A stretch of 64,000 nucleotides of DNA, taken from JABDQZ01 sp963801985. GTDB lineage: Bacteria > Pseudomonadota > Gammaproteobacteria > Chromatiales > Chromatiaceae. The position numbers were made by a program, and so were the translations under genes. Each line of letters begins with the position of its first letter. The first letter of the stretch is position 1. Below are positions 1 to 8,704 of this stretch, piece after piece. The notes under the pieces were generated by a model, which had not been told where the DNA came from, made no database searches, and saw only the letters and a program-made list of their open reading frames with translations. Where the stretch lies: contig CAWDGV010000012.1 of assembly GCA_963801985.1 (NCBI GenBank), positions 372,001 through 436,000 on the forward strand. Direction: 5' to 3'.

Positions 1-1
1 T

Positions 2-2026
2 CAGAAACCCGAACTGCAACTGGATGATGTTGATTTAAAGGAGGCGGCGCTGCGCGTATTAAGGCTGCCTGCTGTTGCAAACAAGACGTTCCTGATCAGT
101 ATCGGTGATCGCAGTATCACGGGCATGGTGGCGCGTGATCAGATGGTAGGTCCCTGGCAGGTACCGGTTGCAGATGTTGCTGTGACTGTAGCGGATTACG
201 AGGGTGTTGCCGGAGAAGCAATGTCCATGGGTGAACGTACACCGGTTGCATTGATTGATGCAGCCGCTTCAGGGCGCATGGCGATTGGTGAAGCTATCAC
301 CAATATTGCAGCGGCATCGATCGCTGGTATCAGTGATATCAAGTTGTCAGCGAACTGGATGGCAGCTGCCGGACACGCAGGTGAGGATGCCAAATTATAT
401 GACACGGTCAAAGCTGTTGGCATGGAACTTTGTCCACAACTTGGCATAGCCATACCTGTCGGCAAGGACTCCATGTCGATGAAAACTCTCTGGGAGCATG
501 ACGAGCAGGCGCAGGAGATGACCGCTCCGCTGTCATTGATTATCAGTGCTTTTGCACCGGTGGCTGACACCCGTCAGACGCTTACTCCACAGCTACGTAC
601 TGACCTTGGGGATACTGATCTGATTTTGATTGACCTGGGCAAAGGCCGGTATCGACTCGGAGCTTCTGCTCTGGCACAGGTCTATAAACAGGTAGGTCAT
701 CATGCCGCGGACCTGGATGATGCTGACATGCTTAAGCGCTTTTTTAATGTGGTGCAGGATCTAAACCAGGAAGATTTGCTGTTGGCTTACCATGACCGGT
801 CTGACGGGGGGCTGTTGGTTACGCTCATGGAAATGTCTTTTGCCGGCCGTACCGGTCTGGACATTGATATTGCCGGACTGAATGACAGCAGCTCTGCAGA
901 TGCTGATATGGCTGTACTGTTCAGCGAGGAACTGGGTGCAGTGATTCAGGTCCGTCATACGGACACGGATGATGTAATGAATATGCTGAGCCAGGCGGGA
1001 CTGGGAACAGTGAGCTCCGTCATCGGTACTACAGCGGATAATGCTATTCGCATCCATCATTCAGGGCATGAACTGGTTAACGGCAGCCGCGTCGAGTTCC
1101 AGCAGGCCTGGTCAGAAACAACCCGGGATATGCAGGCCCTGCGTGACAATCCTGATTGTGCAAAGGAAGAATTCGATCGTATAGCCAAGCAGGATGGCGG
1201 ATTGTTTGTTGATACCAGCTTTGATATCAATCTGGATGTTTGTGCAGGCATTATTGAAGGCAAGCGGCCGCGCATGGCCATTCTGCGAGAGCAGGGTGTT
1301 AACGGGCAGGTGGAAATGGCGGCGGCTTTTCATAAGGCCGGTTTTGAATGTGTCGATGTGCACATGTCCGACATTCTTTCCGGTCGCGTGACGCTGGATA
1401 ACTTCAAAGGCCTGGTTGCCTGTGGTGGTTTCAGCTACGGTGATGTGCTTGGGGCGGGTGAAGGCTGGGCCAAGTCAATCCTGTTTCATCACCGTGCCCG
1501 TGACCAGTTCCAGGCTTTTTTTGAACGTGAAGACAGTTTTGCACTGGGCATTTGTAATGGTTGCCAGATGCTTTCAAATCTCAAGGAACTGATTCCCGGT
1601 GCAGGCCACTGGCCGCATTTTGTACGCAACCGCTCAGAACAGTTTGAAGCACGTTTTGTTATGAGCGAGGTGCAGAAAACAGGTTCCATTTTGCTGGATG
1701 GTATGGCCGGTTCCAGAATGCCGATTGCTGTGGCACATGGTGAAGGCCGGGCTGAATTTGCTGATTCAGCCAGCATGCAGGACGCCAATGTGGTTTTGCG
1801 CTATATTGAAAACAACGGTGAAATTGCTGAACGCTATCCTGCCAACCCCAATGGTTCACCGGCAGGAATTGCGGGCCTGACAACTGAAGATGGTCGAGTG
1901 ACGATTATGATGCCTCACCCTGAACGCGTTATCCGGGCCGTACAAAATTCATGGCATCCGGATGACTGGGACGAGGATGCTCCCTGGATGAGGCTGTTTC
2001 GTAACGCCAGGGTCTGGGTAGGTTAA
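2..2026 (+). CDS. purL: Phosphoribosylformylglycinamidine synthase, C-terminal part (5' end outside window)
   Basis: The enzyme makes FGAM from FGAR, ATP and glutamine in de novo purine synthesis. The reading frame is open from base 2, so the gene begins upstream of the window; about 674 residues of a roughly 1,300-residue large-type PurL are present. The visible part covers the second AIR-synthetase-like half (the stretch GRSITG... to MVGPWQVPVAD is highly typical) and the C-terminal class I glutaminase domain. The glutaminase shows the nucleophile Cys at 1562 in GICNGCQM and the MPHPER histidine/glutamate motif near the C-terminus. The stop at 2024-2026 is followed closely by a small membrane protein gene on the same strand. 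Identification is secure; only the N-terminal half is missing because of the window edge. Confidence 0.97.
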   Translation, partial: QKPELQLDDVDLKEAALRVLRLPAVANKTFLISIGDRSITGMVARDQMVGPWQVPVADVAVTVADYEGVAGEAMSMGERTPVALIDAAASGRMAIGEAITNIAAASIAGISDIKLSANWMAAAGHAGEDAKLYDTVKAVGMELCPQLGIAIPVGKDSMSMKTLWEHDEQAQEMTAPLSLIISAFAPVADTRQTLTPQLRTDLGDTDLILIDLGKGRYRLGASALAQVYKQVGHHAADLDDADMLKRFFNVVQDLNQEDLLLAYHDRSDGGLLVTLMEMSFAGRTGLDIDIAGLNDSSSADADMAVLFSEELGAVIQVRHTDTDDVMNMLSQAGLGTVSSVIGTTADNAIRIHHSGHELVNGSRVEFQQAWSETTRDMQALRDNPDCAKEEFDRIAKQDGGLFVDTSFDINLDVCAGIIEGKRPRMAILREQGVNGQVEMAAAFHKAGFECVDVHMSDILSGRVTLDNFKGLVACGGFSYGDVLGAGEGWAKSILFHHRARDQFQAFFEREDSFALGICNGCQMLSNLKELIPGAGHWPHFVRNRSEQFEARFVMSEVQKTGSILLDGMAGSRMPIAVAHGEGRAEFADSASMQDANVVLRYIENNGEIAERYPANPNGSPAGIAGLTTEDGRVTIMMPHPERVIRAVQNSWHPDDWDEDAPWMRLFRNARVWVG

Positions 2027-2043
2027 TAAAATTTCTGCCGCTG

Positions 2044-2373
2044 ATGGATGCTTCAACAACATTATTATGGGATTTTCTAAGTTTCCGGGTGTTAATGACA
2101 CCGGCCATCCTGGTGGTTGTTTATTATTTTGGTGCCATTGTTGTGCCGCTGGCCATTTTCCTGCTGTTGCAAAAGACGCGTCAGGCGGCCAGCGATCTTC
2201 CCGAAGCGCCGCGCCGTGGGCGTTTGCGTGAATCCTATATTGGTGATCACAAGGGTAAGCTGGTTATCGCAGGAGTCCTGATGTTTATCATGATGGAGAT
2301 TTTCTGGCGTATGATGTTCGAATTCTTTATTGCTTATTTCCAGATTCATAATGCATTAATGGGCATGGGGTGA
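2044..2373 (+). CDS. Small two-helix membrane protein, DUF4282-like
   Basis: A 109-residue protein with two hydrophobic segments, about residues 14-42 and 74-96, separated by a basic loop rich in Arg and Lys. The arrangement (a short N-terminal segment containing FRVLMTPAILVVVYY, a charged loop, a second helix ending in FFIAYFQIHNAL) resembles DUF4282-type inner-membrane proteins, but I infer this from pattern only. It starts 17 bases after purL and ends 4 bases before the next gene, so the three may be cotranscribed. No catalytic residues are visible and the function is unknown. Confidence 0.7.
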   Translation: MDASTTLLWDFLSFRVLMTPAILVVVYYFGAIVVPLAIFLLLQKTRQAASDLPEAPRRGRLRESYIGDHKGKLVIAGVLMFIMMEIFWRMMFEFFIAYFQIHNALMGMG

Positions 2374-2377
2374 TCGA

Positions 2378-2731
2378 TTGCACAATTATGTCTTTGTTTA
2401 CAATGCGGATTCAGGTGCTTTCAATGCTGTACTGGATTCAATCCACAAGGTTGTCAGTCCAAAAAACTGTGATTGCCAGCTTTGTCGATTGACTTATGGC
2501 GTGTTTAAAGAAAACTCGGTCTGGAAAGATTATCGGGAAAGTCTCAAGCCTGATGAAGTGCATTTTTTGCACCGGGATGAATTTGAACAGCAGTACCAGA
2601 AAAAACTGCAGTACCCGGTATTGCTAAAAATTAATGCTGATGACGTTGAACCCCTGCTTACGCCGGACGATTTTAATTCAGTAACAGATACAAGAGATCT
2701 GATTGCCCTGTGTAAACAGGTGATTGATTGA
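2378..2731 (+). CDS. Conserved hypothetical protein with clustered cysteines
   Basis: A 117-residue soluble protein with no signal peptide. It opens with a beta-strand-like YVFVYNADSG segment followed by a cysteine cluster (CDCQLC near residues 31-36) and a highly charged middle. The cluster could bind a metal or be redox active, but there is no known catalytic motif to name. The TTG start at 2378 lies 4 bases after the upstream stop, which suggests translational coupling; the next in-frame ATG is internal and would remove conserved-looking sequence only if the TTG is wrong. A hairpin follows directly after the stop. Function unknown. Confidence 0.7.
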   Translation: MHNYVFVYNADSGAFNAVLDSIHKVVSPKNCDCQLCRLTYGVFKENSVWKDYRESLKPDEVHFLHRDEFEQQYQKKLQYPVLLKINADDVEPLLTPDDFNSVTDTRDLIALCKQVID

Positions 2732-2732
2732 T

Positions 2733-2754
2733 ACCGGACCCTTGCGGGCCCGGT
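2733..2754. terminator. Hairpin between convergent genes
   Basis: A nine-base stem (ACCGGACCC / GGGCCCGGT, one A-C mismatch that becomes G-U in the minus-strand RNA) with a TTGC loop lies between the stop of the plus-strand gene at 2731 and the stop of the minus-strand gene at 2771. The U-tracts are poor on both sides, so it may act as a weak bidirectional terminator. Confidence 0.6.
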
Positions 2755-2770
2755 TATTCATTTAGTTTAA

Positions 2771-3223
2771 CTAGTGAACCGCAGCATGCTCGCTGGGTTT
2801 GGCATCATCGCTGATTAAAGGATAGAGATGCTCGGTTTCATCCTGCAGACGTTTTAATACCAGCTCAAACATTTCGATGGTTTCCGCGTAGAAGTCATCA
2901 TATTTCTTGATATGCAACTGCTTTTTGGACATGTTGCACCATCTTTTGGTGTAGGAACCAAAAATACGTTTGATTTCTTTTGAACCGCTGATAAACAGGT
3001 TGGCAACCTTGTTGGTATGCGCATCGGATTGATCAAGTAACTGCGCATACAGATTTGAGTCTGTATTTTTCAGGTGATCTTTTACAGATTCTACATAGCG
3101 GAAAAACAGTTCGCAGGTTACTTCAGTATCACACAGAGATCTATCGCTAAGCAGGTTAGTCAGGATATTGCTTAGTTCGGTGATTTTGTGGATCTGAAGA
3201 TGGAGATCAGCCGTTTGACTCAT
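2771..3223 (-). CDS. Hemerythrin-like (HHE) helical protein
   Basis: A 150-residue all-helical protein. The histidine spacing near the N-terminus (LHLQIHKI), the VKDHL segment in the second helix and the late TEHLYPLI segment fit a hemerythrin/HHE-type four-helix bundle, which would bind a di-iron centre and sense or store O2 or NO. I cannot assign every iron ligand by eye, so a degenerate member is possible. The gene is transcribed away from a consensus FNR/Anr box about 116 bases upstream of its start, which supports an oxygen-responsive role. It is monocistronic, with a hairpin after its stop. Confidence 0.6.
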   Translation of the reverse strand: MSQTADLHLQIHKITELSNILTNLLSDRSLCDTEVTCELFFRYVESVKDHLKNTDSNLYAQLLDQSDAHTNKVANLFISGSKEIKRIFGSYTKRWCNMSKKQLHIKKYDDFYAETIEMFELVLKRLQDETEHLYPLISDDAKPSEHAAVH

Positions 3224-3338
3224 AATTTTGTCCTCGAAAATGGTGTAATTTCATTGGGTACTGCTTTTTTATTCTTTTTATTACGTATGACAGTAAAACC
3301 GGAGTTGTTTTATCACAAGTCTCTTTAAGACCGGTCAC

Positions 3339-3352
3339 TTGATTTAAATCAA
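3339..3352. promoter_or_regulatory. Consensus FNR/Anr-type box upstream of the hemerythrin-like gene
   Basis: TTGAT-TTAA-ATCAA matches the FNR/Anr/CRP-family consensus TTGAT-N4-ATCAA at every defined position. It lies in the 137-base gap between the stop of the 3361-3924 gene and the start codon at 3223. If it is a class II activator site centred near -41.5, transcription toward the hemerythrin gene would start near 3304. The box is seen directly; the regulation is inferred. Confidence 0.65.
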
Positions 3353-3360
3353 TAAAAGTG

Positions 3361-3924
3361 TCAGATCAGCTCATCCAACAGCCGGATTTCGGTTTTTTCA
3401 GGTTCGTAAGTGCTTGATAGTAAATCATTATTTACTAAATTACTGGATGTGTCTTCGTTGCTTTTTTTGCTTTCGGGCCCCTGTTGTTCCCTGGCAATTT
3501 CAATACGTGCCTGGATTGCCATGGCCGCCGCATCAGCAGCGACTGAACGATCCTGGGATGAGGGGGAAGCAGGTGCATTGGCGGCCCGACGTACCTGTTC
3601 AGCTTTACGCAGGGTTGCTTCCGGATCACCTGGGACAGCACTGGTATCAATCTGAACTTCTCCACCGACAGCGTAATTTTTTCCATCAGGGCCTTTCTGA
3701 AAGGTAAATTGTGGACCGCCCTTGGCATACGCTCCGGCTGCAGCAAGGTGGGCCTGTTCATGAGCCCGAACTTCGCGGTCACGCCGTTTTAGCCTGGCAA
3801 TTAAATCCAGTTCTTCTTTACTGAACTGCTGTTCACCGGCCGGGTTCCTGGCATTGCTCCTGTTTTGCAGGGGCGAAATGAACTGCGAGGCATTGGATGG
3901 GGCAATATTTGATACCGAACTCAA
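3361..3924 (-). CDS. SprA-related / CJM1_0395-family putative metalloprotease
   Basis: A 187-residue protein whose middle matches the SprA-related family: a coiled KEELDLIARLKRRDREVRAHEQAH segment followed by AGAYAKGGPQFTFQ and a region with the VGGEVQIDTSAVPGDPEATLRKAEQVRRAA pattern. HEQAH at residues 55-59 is an HExxH zinc-protease motif. The termini are low-complexity and Ser/Gln rich. No signal peptide or membrane segment is obvious. The gene is divergent from msrP, with 188 bases between them. The family's substrate is not established, so the protease role is inferred from the motif. Confidence 0.8.
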   Translation of the reverse strand: MSSVSNIAPSNASQFISPLQNRSNARNPAGEQQFSKEELDLIARLKRRDREVRAHEQAHLAAAGAYAKGGPQFTFQKGPDGKNYAVGGEVQIDTSAVPGDPEATLRKAEQVRRAANAPASPSSQDRSVAADAAAMAIQARIEIAREQQGPESKKSNEDTSSNLVNNDLLSSTYEPEKTEIRLLDELI

Positions 3925-4112
3925 TCTAATTAACCTGGTTTTTTCAGCTGGCTACAGTTTTAAAGATAGACTTAATCAGGGTTTTTAATTCAACAAACCG
4001 TCTTATTCAAATTGTATCCTGTGCGGATGCTATAGTTTTTAACAGTTTATTTATGAAACAAAAAGCGCTGTTTGCAGGTCTTATCCAACAATAGAGTCTT
4101 CAGGTTAATAAC

Positions 4113-5081
4113 ATGCTTATCAAAACTGCTTCTGATATCAAGTCATCAGAAATTACCGATTACGCGGTCTGGGAACAACGCAGAAAATTTCTTAAACAGG
4201 CTGCTGCAATGGGCCTGGGAGCCGGGTTATCCGGATTACCATTGACGCTAGTCGCTGCAGAAACGAGAAATTCAGCAAATTCTATTCCTGGAGTGAAGAA
4301 AACAGACTATGGTCAGGGACTTAAACAGACATCCTATGAAGATGTAACCAGTTATAACAATTTCTATGAATTTGGAACGGGTAAAGCTGACCCGGTAAAA
4401 AATGCTTCCACTTTGCGAACCCGTCCCTGGACGATCAGGGTTGATGGTGAATGTGAAAAGCCTGGGGAAATTGGTATAGAAGATATCTTGTCTGGTTTTG
4501 ACCAGGAAGAAAGAATTTACCGTTTCCGTTGTGTCGAGGCCTGGGGGATGGTGGTGCCCTGGGTTGGTTTTTCGCTGGGAGACCTGTTAAAGCGATTCCA
4601 GCCAACTTCACGGGCCAAGTATGTCGCTTTTGAAACGCTTTTTGATAAGGAACAGATGCCGGGGCAGAAGCGTTCGATACTGGAGTGGCCATATAGGGAA
4701 GGGCTGAGAATGGACGAAGCAATGCATCCTCTCACTTTGCTGTCTACCGGGCTTTATGGCGAAGAGTTACCGAACCAGAATGGTGCGCCCATCAGGCTGG
4801 TGGTGCCCTGGAAATACGGTTTTAAAAGTATTAAATCCATTGTCGGAATCCGCTTCATGGAAACCCTGCCTGAAACTACCTGGTGGAAAATGGCACCGAA
4901 TGAATATGGCTTTTACGCCAATGTGAATCCGCAAGTGGATCATCCGCGCTGGAGCCAAAAATATCATCGCATGATTGGCGAAGGGGTTTTTGCCCGTAAG
5001 CATAAAACAGACATGTTTAATGGCTATGCTGACCAGGTAGCCAGCCTTTATTCAGGTATGGATTTGTCAAAATTCTTCTGA
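4113..5081 (+). CDS. msrP: Protein-methionine-sulfoxide reductase catalytic subunit MsrP (YedY)
   Basis: A periplasmic molybdopterin enzyme that reduces oxidised methionines in envelope proteins. The N-terminus has a twin-arginine signal: RRKFLK at residues 23-28 followed by a hydrophobic segment and an Ala-containing cleavage region. The sulfite-oxidase-type fold is recognisable from RTRPWTIRVDGE and YRFRCVEAWGMVVPW, where Cys140 is the expected molybdenum ligand, and from GAPIRLVVPWKYGFKSIKSI. The 322-residue length is normal. The gene is followed after 3 bases by msrQ, its membrane heme partner, so the pair is an operon. Electrons come from the quinone pool through MsrQ. Confidence 0.95.
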   Translation: MLIKTASDIKSSEITDYAVWEQRRKFLKQAAAMGLGAGLSGLPLTLVAAETRNSANSIPGVKKTDYGQGLKQTSYEDVTSYNNFYEFGTGKADPVKNASTLRTRPWTIRVDGECEKPGEIGIEDILSGFDQEERIYRFRCVEAWGMVVPWVGFSLGDLLKRFQPTSRAKYVAFETLFDKEQMPGQKRSILEWPYREGLRMDEAMHPLTLLSTGLYGEELPNQNGAPIRLVVPWKYGFKSIKSIVGIRFMETLPETTWWKMAPNEYGFYANVNPQVDHPRWSQKYHRMIGEGVFARKHKTDMFNGYADQVASLYSGMDLSKFF

Positions 5082-5084
5082 GGA

Positions 5085-5696
5085 ATGTTTACACCATCAC
5101 GCCAGTTACTGCGCTGGTTCATTAAGCCAGTCGTATTCAGCGTTTCATTATTGCCATTCAGTCTTCTGTTGATACGTGGTTTTAATGATCAGCTGGGAGC
5201 CAATCCTGTAGAAACCCTGACTCACCAGACCGGGCTCTGGGGCTTGTATTTTTTACTGATCACCTTATCGGTCACGCCAGTCAGACAATTCACCGCTATT
5301 ACCTGGCTGGTTAACCTGAGACGTATGTTGGGACTGTTTGCGTTTTTTTATGCCTGTCTGCATTTGCTGGTTTATGCCTGGCTGGATCAATATTTTGTCT
5401 GGAGCAGTATGGTTGAGGATATCGTTAAAAGGCCTTATATCACGGTTGGTTTTACAGCCTGGCTTTTAATGTTGCCGCTGGCGCTGACATCAACCAAAGC
5501 TGCGATTAAACGTCTGGGAAAAAAATGGAAACAGCTACATCAACTGGTATACATGATTGTCATGCTGGTGATTCTGCATTATATCTGGCTGGTAAAAGCC
5601 GATTATGCAGAACCTGTTATTTATCTGCTGCTGTTTCTGTTATTAATGCTGGCTCGTACTCGTCTGTTTAAACCGTCAAAGCAGCAGGTCCGCTAA
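5085..5696 (+). CDS. msrQ: Heme-binding membrane subunit MsrQ (YedZ)
   Basis: A 203-residue inner-membrane protein with about six hydrophobic segments, of the ferric-reductase-like transmembrane family. Typical features are GLYFLLITLSVTP, the LRRMLGLFAFFYACLHLLVY segment with a heme-ligand-type His, and the later LGKKWKQLHQLVYMIVMLVILHY segment with two further histidines. It carries electrons from quinol to MsrP in the periplasm. The start codon lies 3 bases after the msrP stop, with the SD-like GAGGA overlapping that stop, so the two are translationally coupled. Confidence 0.93.
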   Translation: MFTPSRQLLRWFIKPVVFSVSLLPFSLLLIRGFNDQLGANPVETLTHQTGLWGLYFLLITLSVTPVRQFTAITWLVNLRRMLGLFAFFYACLHLLVYAWLDQYFVWSSMVEDIVKRPYITVGFTAWLLMLPLALTSTKAAIKRLGKKWKQLHQLVYMIVMLVILHYIWLVKADYAEPVIYLLLFLLLMLARTRLFKPSKQQVR

Positions 5697-5756
5697 AGCT
5701 GAACCATTCTGGTCTATACTGGACTCAATTTACATATTGCCAAGTCCAATGTTTCA

Positions 5757-7325
5757 ATGATTCGAATACTGTTTTTTCTGACGCTGATGGTCTTTCACAG
5801 TCTGGCTGTGGCAGACGTAATAAAAATTGGTGTTCGTGCCCATAAAGGCAGTGAAACAGCAGCCAGCCGTTGGCTGTCTACCGCTGATTATCTGCATGAA
5901 AAGATTCCGCAACATGATTTTCAGATTGTTCCCTTTGAATTGATTGAAAATATGGAGACCGCAGTCGCCAATGATGAGCTGCATTTTGTTATTACTCATC
6001 CGGTTGCCTATGTGGATCTTGAAATCCAGCATGGTGCCAGCCGCATGCTAACCCTGGTCAGGAAGAACGATCTAAAGCACTTCAGCTCAATAATTTTCAC
6101 CCGTGCGGATAACCCTGATATTTTTACGATTGGTGATTTAAAGGGGAAAACATTCGGAGCTGTTGCGCCAAAAGGGCTGGGTGGCTGGTTAATGGCCAAG
6201 CGCGAAATGCTGCAGCATGGACTGGTTGCTGATGAAGAGCTTGCCGCATTAGTATTTCTAACCCGGCAGCAGCGCATAGTCGAAGCCGTCATAGTCGGTG
6301 ATATTGAAGCTGGAACCGTCAGGACGGGCATTCTCGATGAGTACCTGCTACTGCATAATATTCCCAGGGAACAGATCAGGATCATTAACCCCAAGACCAC
6401 AGAAAACTTTCCTTATCTTTACAGTACGGATATTTACCCGGAATGGGTTTTCGCCAAAACTGCGCATGATCACCAGGACCTGGCCGAGAAGGTCAGCCAG
6501 GTATTACTGTCAATGCCAGCCGGTCATCCGGCATCGATTAAAGGTAATTACGAACGCTGGACTATTCCGGTCAATTATCAAAAAGTACACGAATTAATGC
6601 GAGAGTTGCAGGTTGGAAGTTATTCCAGTTTTGAACAGTTTGATTTGCCTGCATTTGTAAAAAAATATTATCTGTATTTTTTTATTATTGTCCTCGTTTT
6701 TCTGCTGCACAGTTATTATTCACTGCGCACGCGGTTTCTTAATGCCGAGTTGCAGTCCGAAATCGAACAGAAAAACAAGTTGCTTAAGAAACTTCAGCAA
6801 ATGGCAACCCGGGATGACCTGACCGGACTGCCAAACAGGAAACTGACATTCCAGATGTTCCGCAAAGAACTGATGCAGTCAAAGCGTACCGGCAATCAAC
6901 TGGCTTTGCTGTTTATCGACCTTGTTGGCTTCAAGGAAATCAATGAACGTTACGGCCATGTTCAGGGGGATGTTTTATTGCGCAACATTGGAGAGGTTTT
7001 TGAAAAACTGATTCGTGGTAACGACCTGGCCGGGCGTGTTGGCGGAGATGAGTTCCTGGTGTTGCTGGGAGATGTCAGTAGTGCTGATGATGCCCGTGTT
7101 GTTGCAAATAAGCTGATTGAGCAGATCAGTCGTGTTGAAATTGCAAACATTTCACAGACAATATCGGCCAATATCGGTGTGCTGGTTTTTGTGGCGGATG
7201 AGTCGAGTACTGTGGAAAGCATGTTATCTGCAGCGGATAATCTTCTACAGCAGGCACGCCTGGATGGACGAGGCCAGTACCGTTTACTGGACATGACCAT
7301 GGCGGCTAATGTTGTCGTGCAGTAA
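5757..7325 (+). CDS. Membrane diguanylate cyclase with a periplasmic PhnD-like sensor domain
   Basis: A 522-residue protein. A signal/anchor (residues 1-20) precedes a PhnD/TAXI-like periplasmic substrate-binding domain (about 21-290, with IKIGVRAHKGSE and DLKGKTFGAVAPKGLGGW), one transmembrane helix (about 303-322), a short coiled linker and a GGDEF domain (about 345-515). The active-site loop GGDEF is at residues 429-433, and the inhibitory RxxD site (RGND, residues 420-423) sits at the usual distance before it. It should therefore make c-di-GMP and be product-inhibited. The ligand is unknown; phosphonate-like or other small anions are guesses from the fold. Flagellar genes and a PilZ protein in this window are possible downstream targets. 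Confidence 0.88.
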   Translation: MIRILFFLTLMVFHSLAVADVIKIGVRAHKGSETAASRWLSTADYLHEKIPQHDFQIVPFELIENMETAVANDELHFVITHPVAYVDLEIQHGASRMLTLVRKNDLKHFSSIIFTRADNPDIFTIGDLKGKTFGAVAPKGLGGWLMAKREMLQHGLVADEELAALVFLTRQQRIVEAVIVGDIEAGTVRTGILDEYLLLHNIPREQIRIINPKTTENFPYLYSTDIYPEWVFAKTAHDHQDLAEKVSQVLLSMPAGHPASIKGNYERWTIPVNYQKVHELMRELQVGSYSSFEQFDLPAFVKKYYLYFFIIVLVFLLHSYYSLRTRFLNAELQSEIEQKNKLLKKLQQMATRDDLTGLPNRKLTFQMFRKELMQSKRTGNQLALLFIDLVGFKEINERYGHVQGDVLLRNIGEVFEKLIRGNDLAGRVGGDEFLVLLGDVSSADDARVVANKLIEQISRVEIANISQTISANIGVLVFVADESSTVESMLSAADNLLQQARLDGRGQYRLLDMTMAANVVVQ

Positions 7326-7365
7326 AATCAAACAACAGACACGCTCAATCAAAGCCGGAGAAAAA

Positions 7366-7713
7366 ATGCTGCAGGTTTATGGTATTCCCAATTGTGACAC
7401 GATGAAAAAAGCCAGGCGCTGGCTGGATGATCATGCTATCGAATATGAATTCCATGATTATAAAAAGAAAGGCATTGATGAATCTCTTTTGCGAAAATGG
7501 ATCGATCAGGTTGGATGGGAAGTTTTGCTAAACCGCCGCGGTATGATGTGGCGCAAACTGGACGAGACAAAGAAACAAAATATCGACAAAACATCAGCTA
7601 TCGGCATTATGCTGGATACACCCAGCATTATTAAACGTCCTGTGCTGGTTGATGAAAATCAGAATATTCTTGTGGGTTTCAAGGAAAATGAATACCGGGG
7701 GCTACTGGATTAA
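7366..7713 (+). CDS. ArsC/Spx-family protein (YffB-like)
   Basis: A 115-residue thioredoxin-fold protein of the arsenate reductase-like family. It starts VYGIPNCDTMKKARRWLDDH, with a single active-site-type Cys at residue 10, and ends with the KRPVLVDENQNILVGFKENEY segment typical of YffB/Spx relatives. I chose the ATG at 7366 because GGAGA precedes it and the N-terminal strand begins there; an earlier in-frame start at 7309 would lie inside the previous gene. YffB proteins are probably glutathione-dependent thiol reductases rather than true arsenate reductases. The 3' end overlaps the convergent patatin gene by 4 bases. Confidence 0.88.
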   Translation: MLQVYGIPNCDTMKKARRWLDDHAIEYEFHDYKKKGIDESLLRKWIDQVGWEVLLNRRGMMWRKLDETKKQNIDKTSAIGIMLDTPSIIKRPVLVDENQNILVGFKENEYRGLLD

Positions 7714-8579
7714 CCGCCTTCATCGCCATTAATGAGTGGTACAATCGTGGAGAATTTCAATGGAAAGACTTCCAGTGTCGTCTGGTAACCGCGCTCAAGC
7801 AGTAACAGCTTTTTTTCTATACTGAGATCAAATTCAACGGGTGAAATATCTCCGGTATCAACCACGATGGTTGTATTCCAGAAAACGTCATTAATAAATT
7901 CTCGAGAAATCGTGGTCATAAATGACCTGATCAGCATTTGCATGTAATCGGGGAAAGGGAACCAGCGATTCATTTTTTTCTGTGTTTTGGTCATTTCGTC
8001 TGCCCGCAGGCGAAAACAGCATGAAGGAGTACCGTCACCGGCCCAGTCCCTGCGCAGTGCGTCTTCAGACAAAATACTGCCATCCGTCATCAGGTGATCC
8101 TTGTATTCCTTGAATGCAAATACCAGGGGAATCCCCATTGAGTAGCGCACGGCGGTAGCAACACTGAAATCTGGTGTGCTGCTTTTATCAAAGACAACCG
8201 GTGAACCATTTTTTACATCGGTTGCGACAATATGCAGGTCTTTATCAAGGTCGGAAAAAGTCGCGCCTTTGAGCTGGTCATCCATCCAGCTTTCAAATAC
8301 ATCACCGGAAGACAAGCCACCATGAAACAATAATTGCCGGAGATTGAACTGCCGGAACTGGGTGAACTTAACGTCCAGGGCAAGTTGTTTCATTTCTTCA
8401 ATCTGCCAGCCGGCTGCCCATAAGGCGGCAACAATACTACCGCCGGAAACCCCAACCAGGTGCTCGATGTTAATGCCCATATTTTGCAGTGCTTTTAAAA
8501 CGCCCACGTGTGCCGGCAGGCGGGTACCGCCTCCAGCCAGTATCGGAACCAGTTTTTTTTCTTCTGTCAGTGCGTTCAT
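7710..8579 (-). CDS. Patatin-like phospholipase (RssA-type)
   Basis: A 289-residue cytoplasmic or membrane-associated serine lipase with a Ser-Asp dyad. The oxyanion-hole-like AGGGTRLPAHVGVL segment is followed by the nucleophile elbow GVSGGS with Ser45, and the dyad Asp166 is in MTDGS. Patatin-like proteins hydrolyse acyl esters of phospholipids; the exact substrate is unknown. It is transcribed convergently to the ArsC-like gene and divergently from dapE, with 125 bases between. Confidence 0.88.
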   Translation of the reverse strand: MNALTEEKKLVPILAGGGTRLPAHVGVLKALQNMGINIEHLVGVSGGSIVAALWAAGWQIEEMKQLALDVKFTQFRQFNLRQLLFHGGLSSGDVFESWMDDQLKGATFSDLDKDLHIVATDVKNGSPVVFDKSSTPDFSVATAVRYSMGIPLVFAFKEYKDHLMTDGSILSEDALRRDWAGDGTPSCCFRLRADEMTKTQKKMNRWFPFPDYMQMLIRSFMTTISREFINDVFWNTTIVVDTGDISPVEFDLSIEKKLLLLERGYQTTLEVFPLKFSTIVPLINGDEGG

Positions 8580-8704
8580 GCTGGGATTAATATTTCCGAA
8601 ATCAAGGGAATGTTGGTGTTATTATAGTGGTAAGTTTTAATGAGTGCGCAGATCAATGTCTGCCATGTCATTCGAGTATAATTGCAAGACCCCAAGAATA
8701 AATC

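Noticed and set aside
4012..4036. Promoter for msrP (TTGTAT and TATAGT)
   Set aside because: The spacer is only 13 bases, too short for a standard sigma-70 promoter.
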